Assembly: GCF_000577615.1 (NCBI RefSeq)
Contig: NZ_CBXX010000024.1
Span: 1 to 64,000 of the forward strand
From: Herbaspirillum sp. RV1423
GTDB taxonomy: Bacteria; Pseudomonadota; Gammaproteobacteria; Burkholderiales; Burkholderiaceae_D
Reading direction: 5' to 3'
DNA length: 64,000 nucleotides
A model generated the notes under the pieces. It did not search any database. It saw only the letters and a list, made by a program, of their open reading frames with translations, and had not been told where the DNA came from. Shown in pieces: positions 26,128 to 35,850 of the stretch (within the stretch, counting starts at the first letter, position 1; the number at the start of each line of letters is the position of its first letter). Both the position numbers and the translations under genes were made by a program.

Positions 26128-27914
26128 TCCACTCCTCCCAGATAGGCTTCCAGCACCGCAGGATGTACCTGAATCTGCGCCGGCGTTCCCTCGGCGATCT
26201 TGGTGCCGAATTCCATGACCACGATGTGATCGGTCAGTTGCATCACGAAGTCCATGTCGTGCTCGACCAGCAGCACGGCCATGCCTTCGGCGCGCAGTTT
26301 TTTCAATAGCTCGGACAAGGCCTGCTTTTCCTTGTAGCGCAAACCGGCGGCCGGCTCATCAAGCAGCAGCAAGGCAGGATCGCAGCATAGCGCGCGGGCG
26401 ATTTCAAGAATCCGCTGCTGACCCAGTGCCAGACTGCCTGCCGGGCGATAGAGCATGTCGCCGAGGCCGACGCGTTCGAGCTGGCGTTTGGCTTCGAGCA
26501 GGATCTTGTCTTCTTCCTTGCGGTTCAGGCGCAGGATGCTGGCCAGCGCGCCGCCCTGATCGGCATGATCGCCGCGCAGATAAGCACCCATTGCAGCGTT
26601 CTCGAGCACACTCATTCCCGGGACCAGACGCACATGCTGGAAAGTGCGTGCGATGCCGCGGCTGGCAATCTGCCGCGACGACAGACCGGCGATCGAGCGG
26701 CCGCGATAGTTGACCTCGCCGCTGGTGATCGGCAAGACCCCCGTTACCAGATTGAAGGTGGTCGATTTGCCCGCCCCGTTGGGACCGATCAGCCCGACCA
26801 CTTCGCCAGCCTTGACCGAGAAACTCACGTCGTTGACCGCCACCAGGCCGCCGAACTGCTTGCGCGCAGCCTTGACGTCGAGAATGACGTCACCGGCGGC
26901 GGGCTTGCTTTTCTGCGCCAAAGCCGGCGCCCGGTCTGGAGCCCTGGCCGACGGCTTGCCGGGAAAGCGCGCCTGAATGAACGGCCACAAGCCTTCGTTG
27001 GCATATTGCAGGAACAGCACCAGCGCGATGCCGAACACGATCGCCTCGAAGTTGCCGCCGGTGCCGAGCAAGCTCGGCAGCCACTCCTGCAAGAAGTTTC
27101 CCAACAAGGTGATCAGACCGGCGCCAAGCAGCGCACCCCAGACGTAGCCTGCCCCGCCGACGACCACCATCAGCAGATAGTCGATGCCGTATTTGAGGCC
27201 GAACGGCGTCGGGTTGACCGCGTGCTGCAAATGCGCGTACAGCCAGCCGGATACGCCGGCCAACATGGCGGCGTAGGCGAAGATGACGATCTTGATCCAG
27301 GCAGTATTGACGCCCATCGCTTCCGGCATGACATAGCCGAACTTGAGCGCGCGCACTGCCCGACCGGTACGCGAATTGAGGAAGTTCCTGACCGAGATCA
27401 GCGCCAGAATCACCACCACCCAGATCAGTACATACATCGATCGACCGCTGCTGAATTCAAAATTGAACAGCGCAATCGAAGGAATGCCGCCGATGCCGTC
27501 GTACTTGCCGAGGCTCTCCAGGTTGCCGAACAGGAAGTACAGCGACAAACTCCAGGCAATCGTCGACAGGGGCAGATAGTGACCCGAAATGCGCATCGTG
27601 AACACGCCGATCAGCAGCGCCGACGCGCCGGTGATGAGCAAGCCGGCCAAGAGGCCGATCCACGGCGACAAGCCGAACTGGGTAGTCACATAGGCCGTCG
27701 TATATGCGCCGATGCCGACGAAAGCCGCCTGGCCGAAGGAAGTCAGGCCGGCCACGCCGGTCAGCATCACAAGGCCGAGCGCGACGATACTGTACAAGCC
27801 GACGTAAGAAAGCAAGGTGATCCAGAACGGCGGCACCGACATAAACGGTAAAGACAGAACCAATAAAAGAACGACGGCCGGTGCGACGCCGGAGAGAACG
27901 AATTTGTTTTTCAT
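26124..27914 (-). CDS. Fused ABC permease-ATPase, LivM-LivG type
   Basis: The 596-residue protein joins a LivM-type permease (about residues 1-320, some nine membrane segments, loop [20 protein letters not shown]) to a LivG-type ATPase (about 345-590: Walker [19 protein letters not shown], signature region [15 protein letters not shown], Walker [21 protein letters not shown]). A linker rich in Ala, Pro and Lys ([19 protein letters not shown]) separates them. ATG at 27914 is preferred because GAGGTGG lies seven bases before it; a GTG at 27923 is in frame. Such fusions are known among aromatic-compound importers of Burkholderiales. It works with the LivH and LivF neighbours. Confidence 0.92.
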
Positions 27915-27924
27915 GTGTTCCACC

Positions 27925-28983
27925 TCAGGCTTCTTCGTCGATGTGATTGCTGGTCAGCGAGCGCCATAGCAATACGGGGATGATCACGGTGAAGACGATG
28001 AGGTCCTTGAACGAACTGGCCCAGAACGAGGAAAAGCTTTCGATCAGACCGACGCCGATGGCGCCGATGGCGGCAATCGGATAACTTGCCATGCCGCCGA
28101 AAATCGCCCCAACGAACCCCTTGAGGGCAATCAGAAAACCTGACTCGTAATTGATGATCGTGAACGGCGCGATCAAGATGCCGCACAAGGCGCCGATGCC
28201 GGCGGCGAGCGTGAATGAAAGCTTGCCGGCCTGGTTGGTGCCGATACCGACCAGTCGCGCGCCGAGACGATTAACCGCAGTGGCTCGCAATGCCTTGCCG
28301 GACAACGAACGCTCAAAATAGAAATAGATGCCGACGATCAACGCGATCACGGTGCCGATCACGATCAGGCTCTGACCGGAAATCGTCATCCCGCCGATAC
28401 TGAATTGCACATCGGTGAACGGCAAGGTGTTGGAACCTTCCGGGCCGAACATCAACAGGCCAAGACCGACCATTGCCAGATGCACACCCAGCGACACGAT
28501 CAGCAGCACCAGAATACTGGCGTGTGCCAGCGGCTGATACGCGATGCGATACACCATCGGCCCCATCGGCACCACGATGGCCAGCGCCAGAGCGATTTGC
28601 GCCAGCATCGACAGTTCCTTAAGCGGGACATGCAGCGTGACGGTGTACAAAGCAGCGGGAAACAGCAGATATTTAGCAACCAGCGCCGGCAACAAGCCGG
28701 GCAACTTGCTGCGGCGATCGGCGCTGCGGAGATTGCTCGCCAGTTCGCACAAGAGCGTCGCCACACCCAGCGCCACCAGCAGCAGCGCAGTCCGCGGCGC
28801 ATGCCCGCCCTGAATCGCAGCGAGGGTCAATGCACCAAAGGCGACAAATTCGCCTTGCGGCAACAAGATGACTCGCGTCACCGAAAAAACCAGTACCAAT
28901 GCCAGCGACAGCAAGGCGTAAATTGCACCCGTCGTCATGCCGTCTTGCACCAAGACCGCAACAATACTTGCGTCCACGTCCAT
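27925..28983 (-). CDS. ABC permease, LivH family (aromatic acid importer)
   Basis: The 352-residue permease is longer than usual LivH (about 290-310). It starts at ATG 28983 directly after AGGGAGG, giving DASIVAVLVQDGMTTGAIYA. A segment at about residues 70-100 (CELASNLRSADRRSKLPGLL) forms an extra polar loop not typical of the family. The coupling loop GKALRATAVNRLGARLVGIGTN is present. An 81-codon in-frame extension to 29226 is rich in Arg and not credible as protein. Confidence 0.88.
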   Translation of the reverse strand: MDVDASIVAVLVQDGMTTGAIYALLSLALVLVFSVTRVILLPQGEFVAFGALTLAAIQGGHAPRTALLLVALGVATLLCELASNLRSADRRSKLPGLLPALVAKYLLFPAALYTVTLHVPLKELSMLAQIALALAIVVPMGPMVYRIAYQPLAHASILVLLIVSLGVHLAMVGLGLLMFGPEGSNTLPFTDVQFSIGGMTISGQSLIVIGTVIALIVGIYFYFERSLSGKALRATAVNRLGARLVGIGTNQAGKLSFTLAAGIGALCGILIAPFTIINYESGFLIALKGFVGAIFGGMASYPIAAIGAIGVGLIESFSSFWASSFKDLIVFTVIIPVLLWRSLTSNHIDEEA

Positions 28984-29076
28984 CCTCCCTAAGTTGCACG
29001 TTGCAGGCGCAGGGCTCGGAATATGCGAAAAATCCCTTGCTCTTGCTGCCTGCCGCACAGATTGAAATGTCTGTAT

Positions 29077-29104
29077 GCGAAAGCGGCGTTGCCGCCGCTT
29101 TCGC
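29077..29104. promoter_or_regulatory. Perfect 11-bp hairpin between paaZ and livH
   Basis: GCGAAAGCGGC and GCCGCTTTCGC form a stem with a six-base loop. There is no T-tract on either strand. It may stabilise or attenuate the leftward transcript where paaZ ends and the importer genes begin. Confidence 0.5.
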
Positions 29105-29206
29105 TCCTGCTTGCCATCGCTACGCTGCACGGCGCAGTGAACGATGCCGCAGGATTTTTGTTGTTGATCGTTGTCGCTGGTCTTTGCGCTTCGTGATCGA
29201 TGGCGA

Positions 29207-31264
29207 TCAGGAATTCTTCTTCGCAACCAACGTCAGGATGTCGTACGACGCCACCAGCTCACCGTCCTGGTTGGTCACCTCGACATCCCATGCAACCACC
29301 CCCTGACCGACGCCATTGGCGTCTTTCTTGTTGCGGTCGATCTTGCGTTTGCAGGTCAGGCGTGCGCGGATCGTGTCGCCGATGCCGACCGGTTTGACGA
29401 AGCGCAGCGTGTCCAGACCGTAGTTGGCCAACACGGGGCCCGGCGCCGGCGATACGAACAAGCCGGCTGCTGCCGACAGCACGAAGTAACCGTGGGCGAT
29501 GCGCTTGCCGAACGGCGATTCCCTGGCGGCGATCTCGTCGAAGTGCATATAAAAATAGTCGCCCGACAAGCCCCCGAAGTTGACGATATCGGCTTCACTC
29601 ACGGTGCGGCGGTGCGTCAGCAGCGAGTCGCCGATCTGCAGGTCGTCAAAATAATGACGGAATGGATGGATGTCCGATTCGCGCACCGTCGCGCCGCGCA
29701 CATGTTCTCCGGTGACGGCCGCCAGCATGGTCGGCGAGCCTTGCACCGCGGCGCGTTGCAGATAGTGCTTGACCGCACGGGATCCGCCCAACTCTTCGCC
29801 GCCGCCGGCGCGACCGGGGCCGCCGTGTTTTAGCTGCGGCAAGGGCGAGCCATGACCAGTGGATTCCACCGCCGCTTCGCGGTCCAGGATCAGCAAGCGG
29901 CCATGCCATGCCGCCGCGACAGGGATCGCTTTGGCCGCAACCTTGGGATCGTGCGTAACCAGGCTGCCGACCAGACTGCCCCGGCCGCGTGCGGCCAGAT
30001 CGAGGGCGCTGTCGAAGTCGTCATACGCGATCAGGGTGCTGACTGGGCCGAATGCTTCGACGTCGTGTACCGCCGGATTGGCGATGCCGTCACGGCACAG
30101 CAACAGCGTCGGAGCAAAGAACGCACCGTCGCCGACGGCGTCGCCGACCGGGTTGAAGCCGTCGCCGGCACCGAAGATCTGTTCGTTGCCGGCTTTCAGC
30201 AAAGCCAGACGTTCAGCCACGTCGTGCTGCTGCGCTTTGGAAGCCAGCGGCCCCATGCGCACTTGCTCGAGCGAAGGATCGCCGACGACGGTCTTGGCCA
30301 GACGCGCGCGCAAGCGTTCGGCCACGGCATCGATATGCCGGCGCGGCACGATGGCGCGACGGATGGCGGTGCATTTCTGACCGGCTTTGGTGGTCATCTC
30401 GCGCGCCACTTCCTTGACGAACAGATCGAACTCTTCGTCGTCGGGCGTGACGTCCGGGCCGAGAATCGCACAGTTTAGCGAATCGGCTTCGGCGTTGAAC
30501 GGCACCGAATTGCGGATCAGGTTCGGATGCGCGCGCAACTTGGCAGCGGTGTCGGCCGAGCCGGTGAAGGTGACCACGTCCTGTCCTTGCAGACGGTCGA
30601 GCAGATCGCCTGTGCCGCCGATGATCAGTTGCAGGCTACCGGCCGGCAACAGGCCCGAGGCATCGATCAGGCGTACTGCAGCTTCCGTCAGATAGCTGGT
30701 TGCCGTGGCCGGCTTGACCAGGCAAGGCATGCCGGCAAGGAAAGTCGGCGCGAACTTCTCCAGCATGCCCCAGATCGGAAAATTAAACGCGTTGATGTGC
30801 ACGGCCACGCCGCGGCGCGGCACCAGAATATGGGTGCCGGCGAACTTGCCCTGTTTGCCCAGCGGGATCGCAGGACCTTCATGCACCAGATTACCCGACG
30901 GGAATTCATTGCCGCCCACGCTGGCGTATGCGAACAAGGTGCCCGAACCGCCTTCAATGTCGATCCAACTATCGGCGCGCGTCGCGCCGGTATGGGCGGA
31001 GACGGCGTAAAGCTGTTCCTTGTGTTCGTTGAGGTACTTCGCCAGCGCGCGCAAGATGCCGGCGCGCTGTTGAAAGTCCAGCGCCAGCAGGGCGGGCAGT
31101 CCCTGTTTGCGGGCATAGGTCACGGCTTCGTCGAAATCGATGCGCTCGGCATGCGTAGAGGCGACGAGGCGGCCGTTGACGGCGCTGTTGAGCGGCTGGG
31201 CGGCGGAGGCCCCGACCCAGCGACCGGCGATGTAGCTTTGCAATAGTGTGGATTGTGCTGTCAT
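29207..31264 (-). CDS. paaZ: Bifunctional oxepin-CoA hydrolase / 3-oxo-5,6-dehydrosuberyl-CoA semialdehyde dehydrogenase
   Basis: The 685-residue ring-opening enzyme of the phenylacetate pathway hydrolyses oxepin-CoA and oxidises the resulting aldehyde. The N-terminal aldehyde dehydrogenase domain (to about 520) has E259 (NAEADS) and catalytic C298 (AGQKCTAIRR), corresponding to E256 and C295 of the E. coli enzyme. The C-terminal MaoC-type hydratase domain (about 540-680) has LSGDYFYMHFDE and GKRIAHGY. ATG at 31264 starts the standard N-terminus (QSYIAGRWVG). It is encoded apart from the other paa genes, between a binding protein and its ABC permease, all leftward from the paaR region. Confidence 0.95.
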   Translation of the reverse strand: MTAQSTLLQSYIAGRWVGASAAQPLNSAVNGRLVASTHAERIDFDEAVTYARKQGLPALLALDFQQRAGILRALAKYLNEHKEQLYAVSAHTGATRADSWIDIEGGSGTLFAYASVGGNEFPSGNLVHEGPAIPLGKQGKFAGTHILVPRRGVAVHINAFNFPIWGMLEKFAPTFLAGMPCLVKPATATSYLTEAAVRLIDASGLLPAGSLQLIIGGTGDLLDRLQGQDVVTFTGSADTAAKLRAHPNLIRNSVPFNAEADSLNCAILGPDVTPDDEEFDLFVKEVAREMTTKAGQKCTAIRRAIVPRRHIDAVAERLRARLAKTVVGDPSLEQVRMGPLASKAQQHDVAERLALLKAGNEQIFGAGDGFNPVGDAVGDGAFFAPTLLLCRDGIANPAVHDVEAFGPVSTLIAYDDFDSALDLAARGRGSLVGSLVTHDPKVAAKAIPVAAAWHGRLLILDREAAVESTGHGSPLPQLKHGGPGRAGGGEELGGSRAVKHYLQRAAVQGSPTMLAAVTGEHVRGATVRESDIHPFRHYFDDLQIGDSLLTHRRTVSEADIVNFGGLSGDYFYMHFDEIAARESPFGKRIAHGYFVLSAAAGLFVSPAPGPVLANYGLDTLRFVKPVGIGDTIRARLTCKRKIDRNKKDANGVGQGVVAWDVEVTNQDGELVASYDILTLVAKKNS

Positions 31265-31392
31265 TGCTGTTTCCGTTGTTGACTCTGATGAACTGAAGTA
31301 CTGAGATATCGATGCAACCGATAGAAAAACGGCCAAGGCGCTGATCCAAGCCGCCCTGCCCGTCGGTCAATGCGTTGCTGATGAAGTCGTTT

Positions 31393-32547
31393 TTAAGGCT
31401 GGTATTTCCACGCGCCATTAACGATCTTCACCATCACGCGGGCGCGCTGGTCGAGACCGAGATGGTCGGTGGCGGACATGTTGTAGACGCCATGAACGCC
31501 GTTGACGTTCTTGCTGGCTTCCAATGCGTCGCGCAACGCAGCGCGGAATTCAGGCGTACCCGGCTTGCCCTTCTTGAGCGCGGTCGGCACGGCGGCTTGC
31601 AGCAGCAGGCCTGCATCCCAGGCGTAGCCGCCGAACAGCGAGACGGAGTCCTTGCCGTTGGCAGCTTCGTACCTGGCCACATAATCCAACGCCACCTTGC
31701 GCACCGGATGATCGGCCGGCAATTGCGCCGCAACCAGCACCGGGCCGGAGGGTAGCAGCGTGCCTTCCACAACCTTGCCGCCGACGCGCAGGAAGTCTGC
31801 GTTGGCCACCCCGTGGGTCTGATAGATCTGGCCTTGATAACCGCGCTCCTTGAGCGCGCGTTGCGGCACTACCGACGGCGTACCCGAGCTGGCGATCAAC
31901 ACGGCGTCAGGCTTGGCGGACATGATCTTGAGCGCTTGCGCGGTGGCGGATGTATCGGTCGGCGCAAACCGTTCGTTACTGACGATTTCGATTTTCTTCA
32001 GCGCTGCCGCCTTGCTGAATTCGCTATACCAGCCTTCCCCATACGCGCTTGAGAAACCGATGAATCCAACCCGCTTTACGCCGCGCGCCACCATGTCCTG
32101 CACGATCGCCAACGACATCATGATGTCGTTTTGCGGAGTCTTGAAGACCCATTTCTTCTTCGCATCCATCGGCTCGACGATACGCGACGAGGCCGCCAAC
32201 GAAATCATGGGCGTCTGCGCTTCCGCGACCACTTCGATCATCGATAAGGAGTTCGGAGTGACAGTCGAACCGATAATGACGTCGACGTTGTTTTCAGAAA
32301 TGAAGCGGCGAGTGTTCTTGACCGCTTGCGTAGTGTCGGACGCGTCGTCCAGCACAATGTAATTGACCTTCTGCCCGCCGATGACGGCAGGCAGCAAAGC
32401 AATAGTATTCTTCTCGGGAATACCCAGCGATGCAGCGGGTCCGGTAGTCGAGAGTGTGACGCCGACGTTGATGTCGGCATGAGCAAGGCTTGCACAACTC
32501 AGCATCAATAACGCCGCGAGCGCACCTGCTTTATGGGCGAATTTCAT
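31393..32547 (-). CDS. ABC transporter substrate-binding protein, aromatic acid type
   Basis: The 384-residue precursor has signal peptide ALAALLMLSCASLAHA and a Peripla_BP_6 fold beginning DINVGVTLSTTGPAASLGIPEKNT. This N-terminus matches binding proteins that serve aromatic acids and other carboxylates in betaproteobacteria. It is the periplasmic receptor for the LivH/LivMG/LivF proteins encoded beyond paaZ. Phenylacetate is the likely ligand by context; this is not proven by sequence. Confidence 0.88.
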   Translation of the reverse strand: MKFAHKAGALAALLMLSCASLAHADINVGVTLSTTGPAASLGIPEKNTIALLPAVIGGQKVNYIVLDDASDTTQAVKNTRRFISENNVDVIIGSTVTPNSLSMIEVVAEAQTPMISLAASSRIVEPMDAKKKWVFKTPQNDIMMSLAIVQDMVARGVKRVGFIGFSSAYGEGWYSEFSKAAALKKIEIVSNERFAPTDTSATAQALKIMSAKPDAVLIASSGTPSVVPQRALKERGYQGQIYQTHGVANADFLRVGGKVVEGTLLPSGPVLVAAQLPADHPVRKVALDYVARYEAANGKDSVSLFGGYAWDAGLLLQAAVPTALKKGKPGTPEFRAALRDALEASKNVNGVHGVYNMSATDHLGLDQRARVMVKIVNGAWKYQP

Positions 32548-32659
32548 TCTTGCAGTCTCCTTGGTTGATTTTGTGGTTACTTCTGTTCGAACGGATCGGC
32601 TTATGGCCGTCCGTTCTTGTTCTTCTCAGAAGTGACCGATTCTCAACCTGGAGTCCGGA

Positions 32660-33307
32660 TCACCTCTGCTGCTTCTGCTCTTTTTGCGGTTTATCTTTAC
32701 CGCTCGTATCGTCCAGATTCACTGCGCCGATGCCGCCGAACAGTAAATCGGACACCACCACCGCCATTCTTTCGTGCGTTAACTCGCCGCCCGGCTTAAG
32801 CCACATGAACATCCAGTTGATCATGCCAAACAACAGCATGGCCAAAGGCTTGGCCATCCTGCTGGCGTCCAGATCGGAGCGCACCCCGATCATGGCCTGC
32901 GCCATGGCTTCCACCACCTTGCGTTCACCGCCAAGAATGCGTTTCTGGTCCTTGGCTTCCAAAAAGCGCACGTCTTCCGTCAGTACCCGATGCTCGTTCT
33001 GAGCGTCGGCATATTCTTCGACGAAGCGCTGAACCATCAGACGCAGACGCGGCTCCGGAGCCAAGTCCAACTCACCGACTTCATCGACCAGCGCACACAG
33101 ACGCTCAATGTGCCCTTCGCAGATGTACATCAACAACTGGTACTTATCCGACACATAGTGGTACAGGGAAGCCTTCGATAAACCGCAGGCTTCCGCCACT
33201 TCATTCATTGAGGTGCCGGGAAAACCATTACGCGCAAACAATATCGCGGCGTGCTCAATGATGAGCTCGCGTTGGTTGTCAAATCTTGCTGCACGCTTGC
33301 GTGGCAT
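32660..33307 (-). CDS. paaR: TetR-family regulator of phenylacetate genes (PaaR-like)
   Basis: The 215-residue regulator has a TetR HTH at about residues 12-58 (IIEHAAILFARNGFPGTSMNEVAEACGLSKASLYHYVSDKYQLL) and a C-terminal TetR ligand domain (MLFGMINWMFMWLKPGGELTHE), as in FadR/PaaR-type members that bind acyl-CoAs. ATG 33307 follows AAGGA; the in-frame extension to 33355 is less likely. It is divergent from paaY and the catabolic operon, and a perfect palindrome at 33574-33587 is the probable operator. PaaR proteins are released by phenylacetyl-CoA (family knowledge). The tail is very rich in K and Q. Confidence 0.85.
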   Translation of the reverse strand: MPRKRAARFDNQRELIIEHAAILFARNGFPGTSMNEVAEACGLSKASLYHYVSDKYQLLMYICEGHIERLCALVDEVGELDLAPEPRLRLMVQRFVEEYADAQNEHRVLTEDVRFLEAKDQKRILGGERKVVEAMAQAMIGVRSDLDASRMAKPLAMLLFGMINWMFMWLKPGGELTHERMAVVVSDLLFGGIGAVNLDDTSGKDKPQKEQKQQR

Positions 33308-33732
33308 AGTTTTCGTCCTTTCAACAATTTCCAAGAAGCCATGATTGTGCCGCAAATCAAGGCTTATTTCGCGGTGTTACCGGTTGACAGTCACTTGTCG
33401 CTGCTCAAGTTCGTGCTGGCATTCCGGCATGTCGCGTCATGCTGAAAGAACGCAAAACCATTTTCCGACCGAATCAAAACATCTCTCTCTTCCGCTCTGG
33501 ACGTGGCTTCAGCGCGTACTACCAAACGCAAAAAAGACCGCACAACTAGCGAAAAATCTTAAAAACATTATTGACCGACCGGTCGGTTGAATTTATTATT
33601 AACCAAAATCCGGTGCCAGGCAAATGTTTTTTGAAACGCCCGGCGAGCCAGAAACAAACGTCTCAAGACGTTAAAAATCCCTGCACCTTGCCAGAGCCAA
33701 GGCCGGGCAACAGGTCATATAAGGAGACAGCA
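33308..33732. other. Divergent promoter region between paaR and paaY
   Basis: This 425-bp gap contains the palindrome at 33574-33587 and no credible gene. The plus-strand frame that continues upstream of paaY to 33571 begins with TTG inside the palindrome and has no ribosome site. Confidence 0.5.
33574..33587. promoter_or_regulatory. Candidate PaaR operator ACCGACCGGTCGGT
   Basis: A perfect 14-bp palindrome of the kind bound by TetR-family PaaR/FadR-like repressors. It lies about 145 bp before paaY and 267 bp before paaR, in the only regulatory region of the cluster. Confidence 0.75.
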
Positions 33733-34335
33733 GTGCCGTGTTATTCGATAGAAGGCGTGATTCCGGTCGTTGCTCCGAGCGCCTATGTCCATCCGACAGC
33801 CGTGCTGATTGGCGACGTCATTGTCGGACCGGACTGCTATATCGGACCGGCCGCCTGTCTGCGCGGCGATTTCGGTCGTATCGTGCTGCACCGTGGCGCC
33901 AACGTGCAAGACACTTGCGTGGTCCACGGTTTCCCCGGACACGACACGATCGTGGAAGAAAACGGTCACATCGGCCACGGCGCCGTGCTGCATAGCTGTG
34001 TGGTCCGTCGCGATGCGCTGGTTGGGATGAATGCCGTCGTCATGGACGACGCCGAAGTCGGCGAAGAAGCCATCGTCGCCGCCAGCGCATTTATTCGCGC
34101 CGGCATGAAGATTCCACCGCGTTCGCTGGCCGCCGGGGTACCGGCGAAGATCCTGCGCGAACTCAGCGAACAGGAAATCGCCTGGAAGCGCGAAGGCACA
34201 CGTACCTATCAGGACCTGACCAGGCGCTGCCTCGCCAGCATGCAAGAAGTACAGCCGCTCAACCAGATCGAGGCCGACCGCCCGACCTTGAAACCGCCCG
34301 CCGTAGAGCCCCTGATCGCAGCGAAACGGGGCTGA
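33733..34335 (+). CDS. paaY: Phenylacetate pathway hexapeptide-repeat thioesterase PaaY
   Basis: The 200-residue left-handed beta-helix protein resembles gamma carbonic anhydrases, with His ligands in CVVHGF and NGHIGHGAVLHSC. In the pathway PaaY is a thioesterase that hydrolyses the dead-end 2-hydroxycyclohepta-1,4,6-triene-1-formyl-CoA. The GTG start at 33733 is chosen because AAGGAG lies seven bases upstream and the product begins PCYSIEGVIPVV, as in the family. It opens the rightward paa operon. Confidence 0.92.
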   Translation: MPCYSIEGVIPVVAPSAYVHPTAVLIGDVIVGPDCYIGPAACLRGDFGRIVLHRGANVQDTCVVHGFPGHDTIVEENGHIGHGAVLHSCVVRRDALVGMNAVVMDDAEVGEEAIVAASAFIRAGMKIPPRSLAAGVPAKILRELSEQEIAWKREGTRTYQDLTRRCLASMQEVQPLNQIEADRPTLKPPAVEPLIAAKRG

Positions 34336-34459
34336 AAACACAGCTTGAAAATATATTGAACAACGCAGCCCGAACCGGCCGCAACAAAATTCAGCCGCTA
34401 TCCGAGTCGCCGAACGACTCCTCCAGCGGCCCGATTATTCCTTTGTGGAGATAACCATC

Positions 34460-35449
34460 ATGTATGCACAACTGGTAGAAACCGGAGTCAAAACCGTGCG
34501 TTCGCTCGACGAAATGAGTCCTGAAGAACGCGCCTTCCAAACGCGCATCGACGAAGGCATCAAGATCGAACCGAAAGACTGGATGCCGGAAGCCTATCGC
34601 AAGACGCTGATCCGTCAAGTATCGCAACACGCCCACTCTGAAATCGTGGGCCAGTTGCCGGAAGCAAACTGGGTCACGCGCGCGCCGACGCTGGAACGCA
34701 AGGCGGTCCTTCTGGCCAAGATCCAAGACGAAGCCGGGCACGGCCTGTATTTGTACAGCGCCGCCGAAACCCTCGGCGTAGCGCGCGATCAGTTGCTGGC
34801 GGATCTGCATTCGGGCAAGGCGAAATACTCGAGCATCTTCAACTACCCGACGCTGTCCTGGGCCGACATGGGCGCGATCGGCTGGCTGGTCGACGGCTCT
34901 GCGATCATCAATCAGATTCCGTTGTGCCGTTGTTCTTACGGCCCTTATGCGCGCGCCATGGTGCGCGTGTGCAAGGAAGAATCCTTCCATGCACGCCAAG
35001 GCTACGACATCATGATGGCGTTGTGCAAAGGCACACCCGAACAGAAACAGATGGCGCAGGATGCGATAAATCGCTGGTGGTGGCCGGCACTGATGATGTT
35101 CGGTCCGTCCGACGCGGCCTCGGTCAACAGCGCCCAGTCGGCACAGTGGCGCATCAAACTGTTCTCCAACGACGAGCTGCGTCAGCGCATGGTCGACCAG
35201 ACGGTGCCGCAAGCAGAATATCTCGGTCTCACCATCCCCGACCCGGACCTTAAATGGAACGAAGAAACCGGCCGCTACGATTTTGGCGAGGTCGACTGGG
35301 AAGAATTCCACAACGTCTTGCGCGGCAACGGGCCTTGCAACCGCGAGCGCCTGCAAACCCGCAAGAAGGCCTACGACGACGGCGCCTGGTTCCGCGATGC
35401 GCTGGTTGCCCACGCCGACAAGAAACAGACGGCGCAACAAGCCGCATGA
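34460..35449 (+). CDS. paaA: Ring-1,2-phenylacetyl-CoA epoxidase, catalytic subunit PaaA
   Basis: The 329-residue diiron oxygenase subunit inserts one oxygen into the ring of phenylacetyl-CoA. The four-helix ligand motifs are visible: DEAGH at 90-94 and EESFH at 173-177. ATG at 34460 follows GGAG by nine bases; a GTG 15 bases earlier is in frame. It is followed by paaB, paaC, paaD and paaE, which supply the structural, iron-sulphur assembly and reductase parts of the complex. Confidence 0.97.
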   Translation: MYAQLVETGVKTVRSLDEMSPEERAFQTRIDEGIKIEPKDWMPEAYRKTLIRQVSQHAHSEIVGQLPEANWVTRAPTLERKAVLLAKIQDEAGHGLYLYSAAETLGVARDQLLADLHSGKAKYSSIFNYPTLSWADMGAIGWLVDGSAIINQIPLCRCSYGPYARAMVRVCKEESFHARQGYDIMMALCKGTPEQKQMAQDAINRWWWPALMMFGPSDAASVNSAQSAQWRIKLFSNDELRQRMVDQTVPQAEYLGLTIPDPDLKWNEETGRYDFGEVDWEEFHNVLRGNGPCNRERLQTRKKAYDDGAWFRDALVAHADKKQTAQQAA

Positions 35450-35540
35450 AAATCGACAGATAGATCAACCGATACAACAAAGCCACGACCGGCTTGCACG
35501 GATTCTCTCAACGCAAGGCCGGTCCAGTTAAAAGGAAAAG

Positions 35541-35828
35541 ATGATGAGTAAAGAATGGCCGCTATGGGAAGTTTTCATCCGCAGTCAGCACGGTCTCGCG
35601 CACAAGCACGTCGGCAGCCTGCACGCACCCGACGGCGAAATGGCGATCAACAACGCGCGCGACGTCTACACGCGCCGCAATGAAGGCGTCGGCATCTGGG
35701 TCGTGCGCGCTGCCGATATCGTTTCCAGCAGCCCCGGCGACAAAGGGGCGCTATTCGAGCCGGCCAACAACAAAGTGTATCGCCACCCGACCTTCTTCCC
35801 GATGCCGGAAGAAGTGAAGAACCTTTAA
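35541..35828 (+). CDS. paaB: Phenylacetyl-CoA epoxidase subunit PaaB
   Basis: This 95-residue small protein (EWPLWEVFIRSQHGLAHKHV) bridges the catalytic PaaA-PaaC heterodimers in the epoxidase complex. Length and sequence are typical. Tandem ATGs at 35541 and 35544 follow AAAGGAAAAG. Confidence 0.96.
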   Translation: MMSKEWPLWEVFIRSQHGLAHKHVGSLHAPDGEMAINNARDVYTRRNEGVGIWVVRAADIVSSSPGDKGALFEPANNKVYRHPTFFPMPEEVKNL

Positions 35829-35850
35829 ACCTCGCGTTCAGGATATCGGC

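Noticed and set aside
26565-27851. A 428-codon plus-strand frame opposite the fused permease-ATPase
   Set aside because: The product is Gln/Arg/His/Asp-rich and lacks motifs; the minus strand encodes the LivM-LivG fusion.
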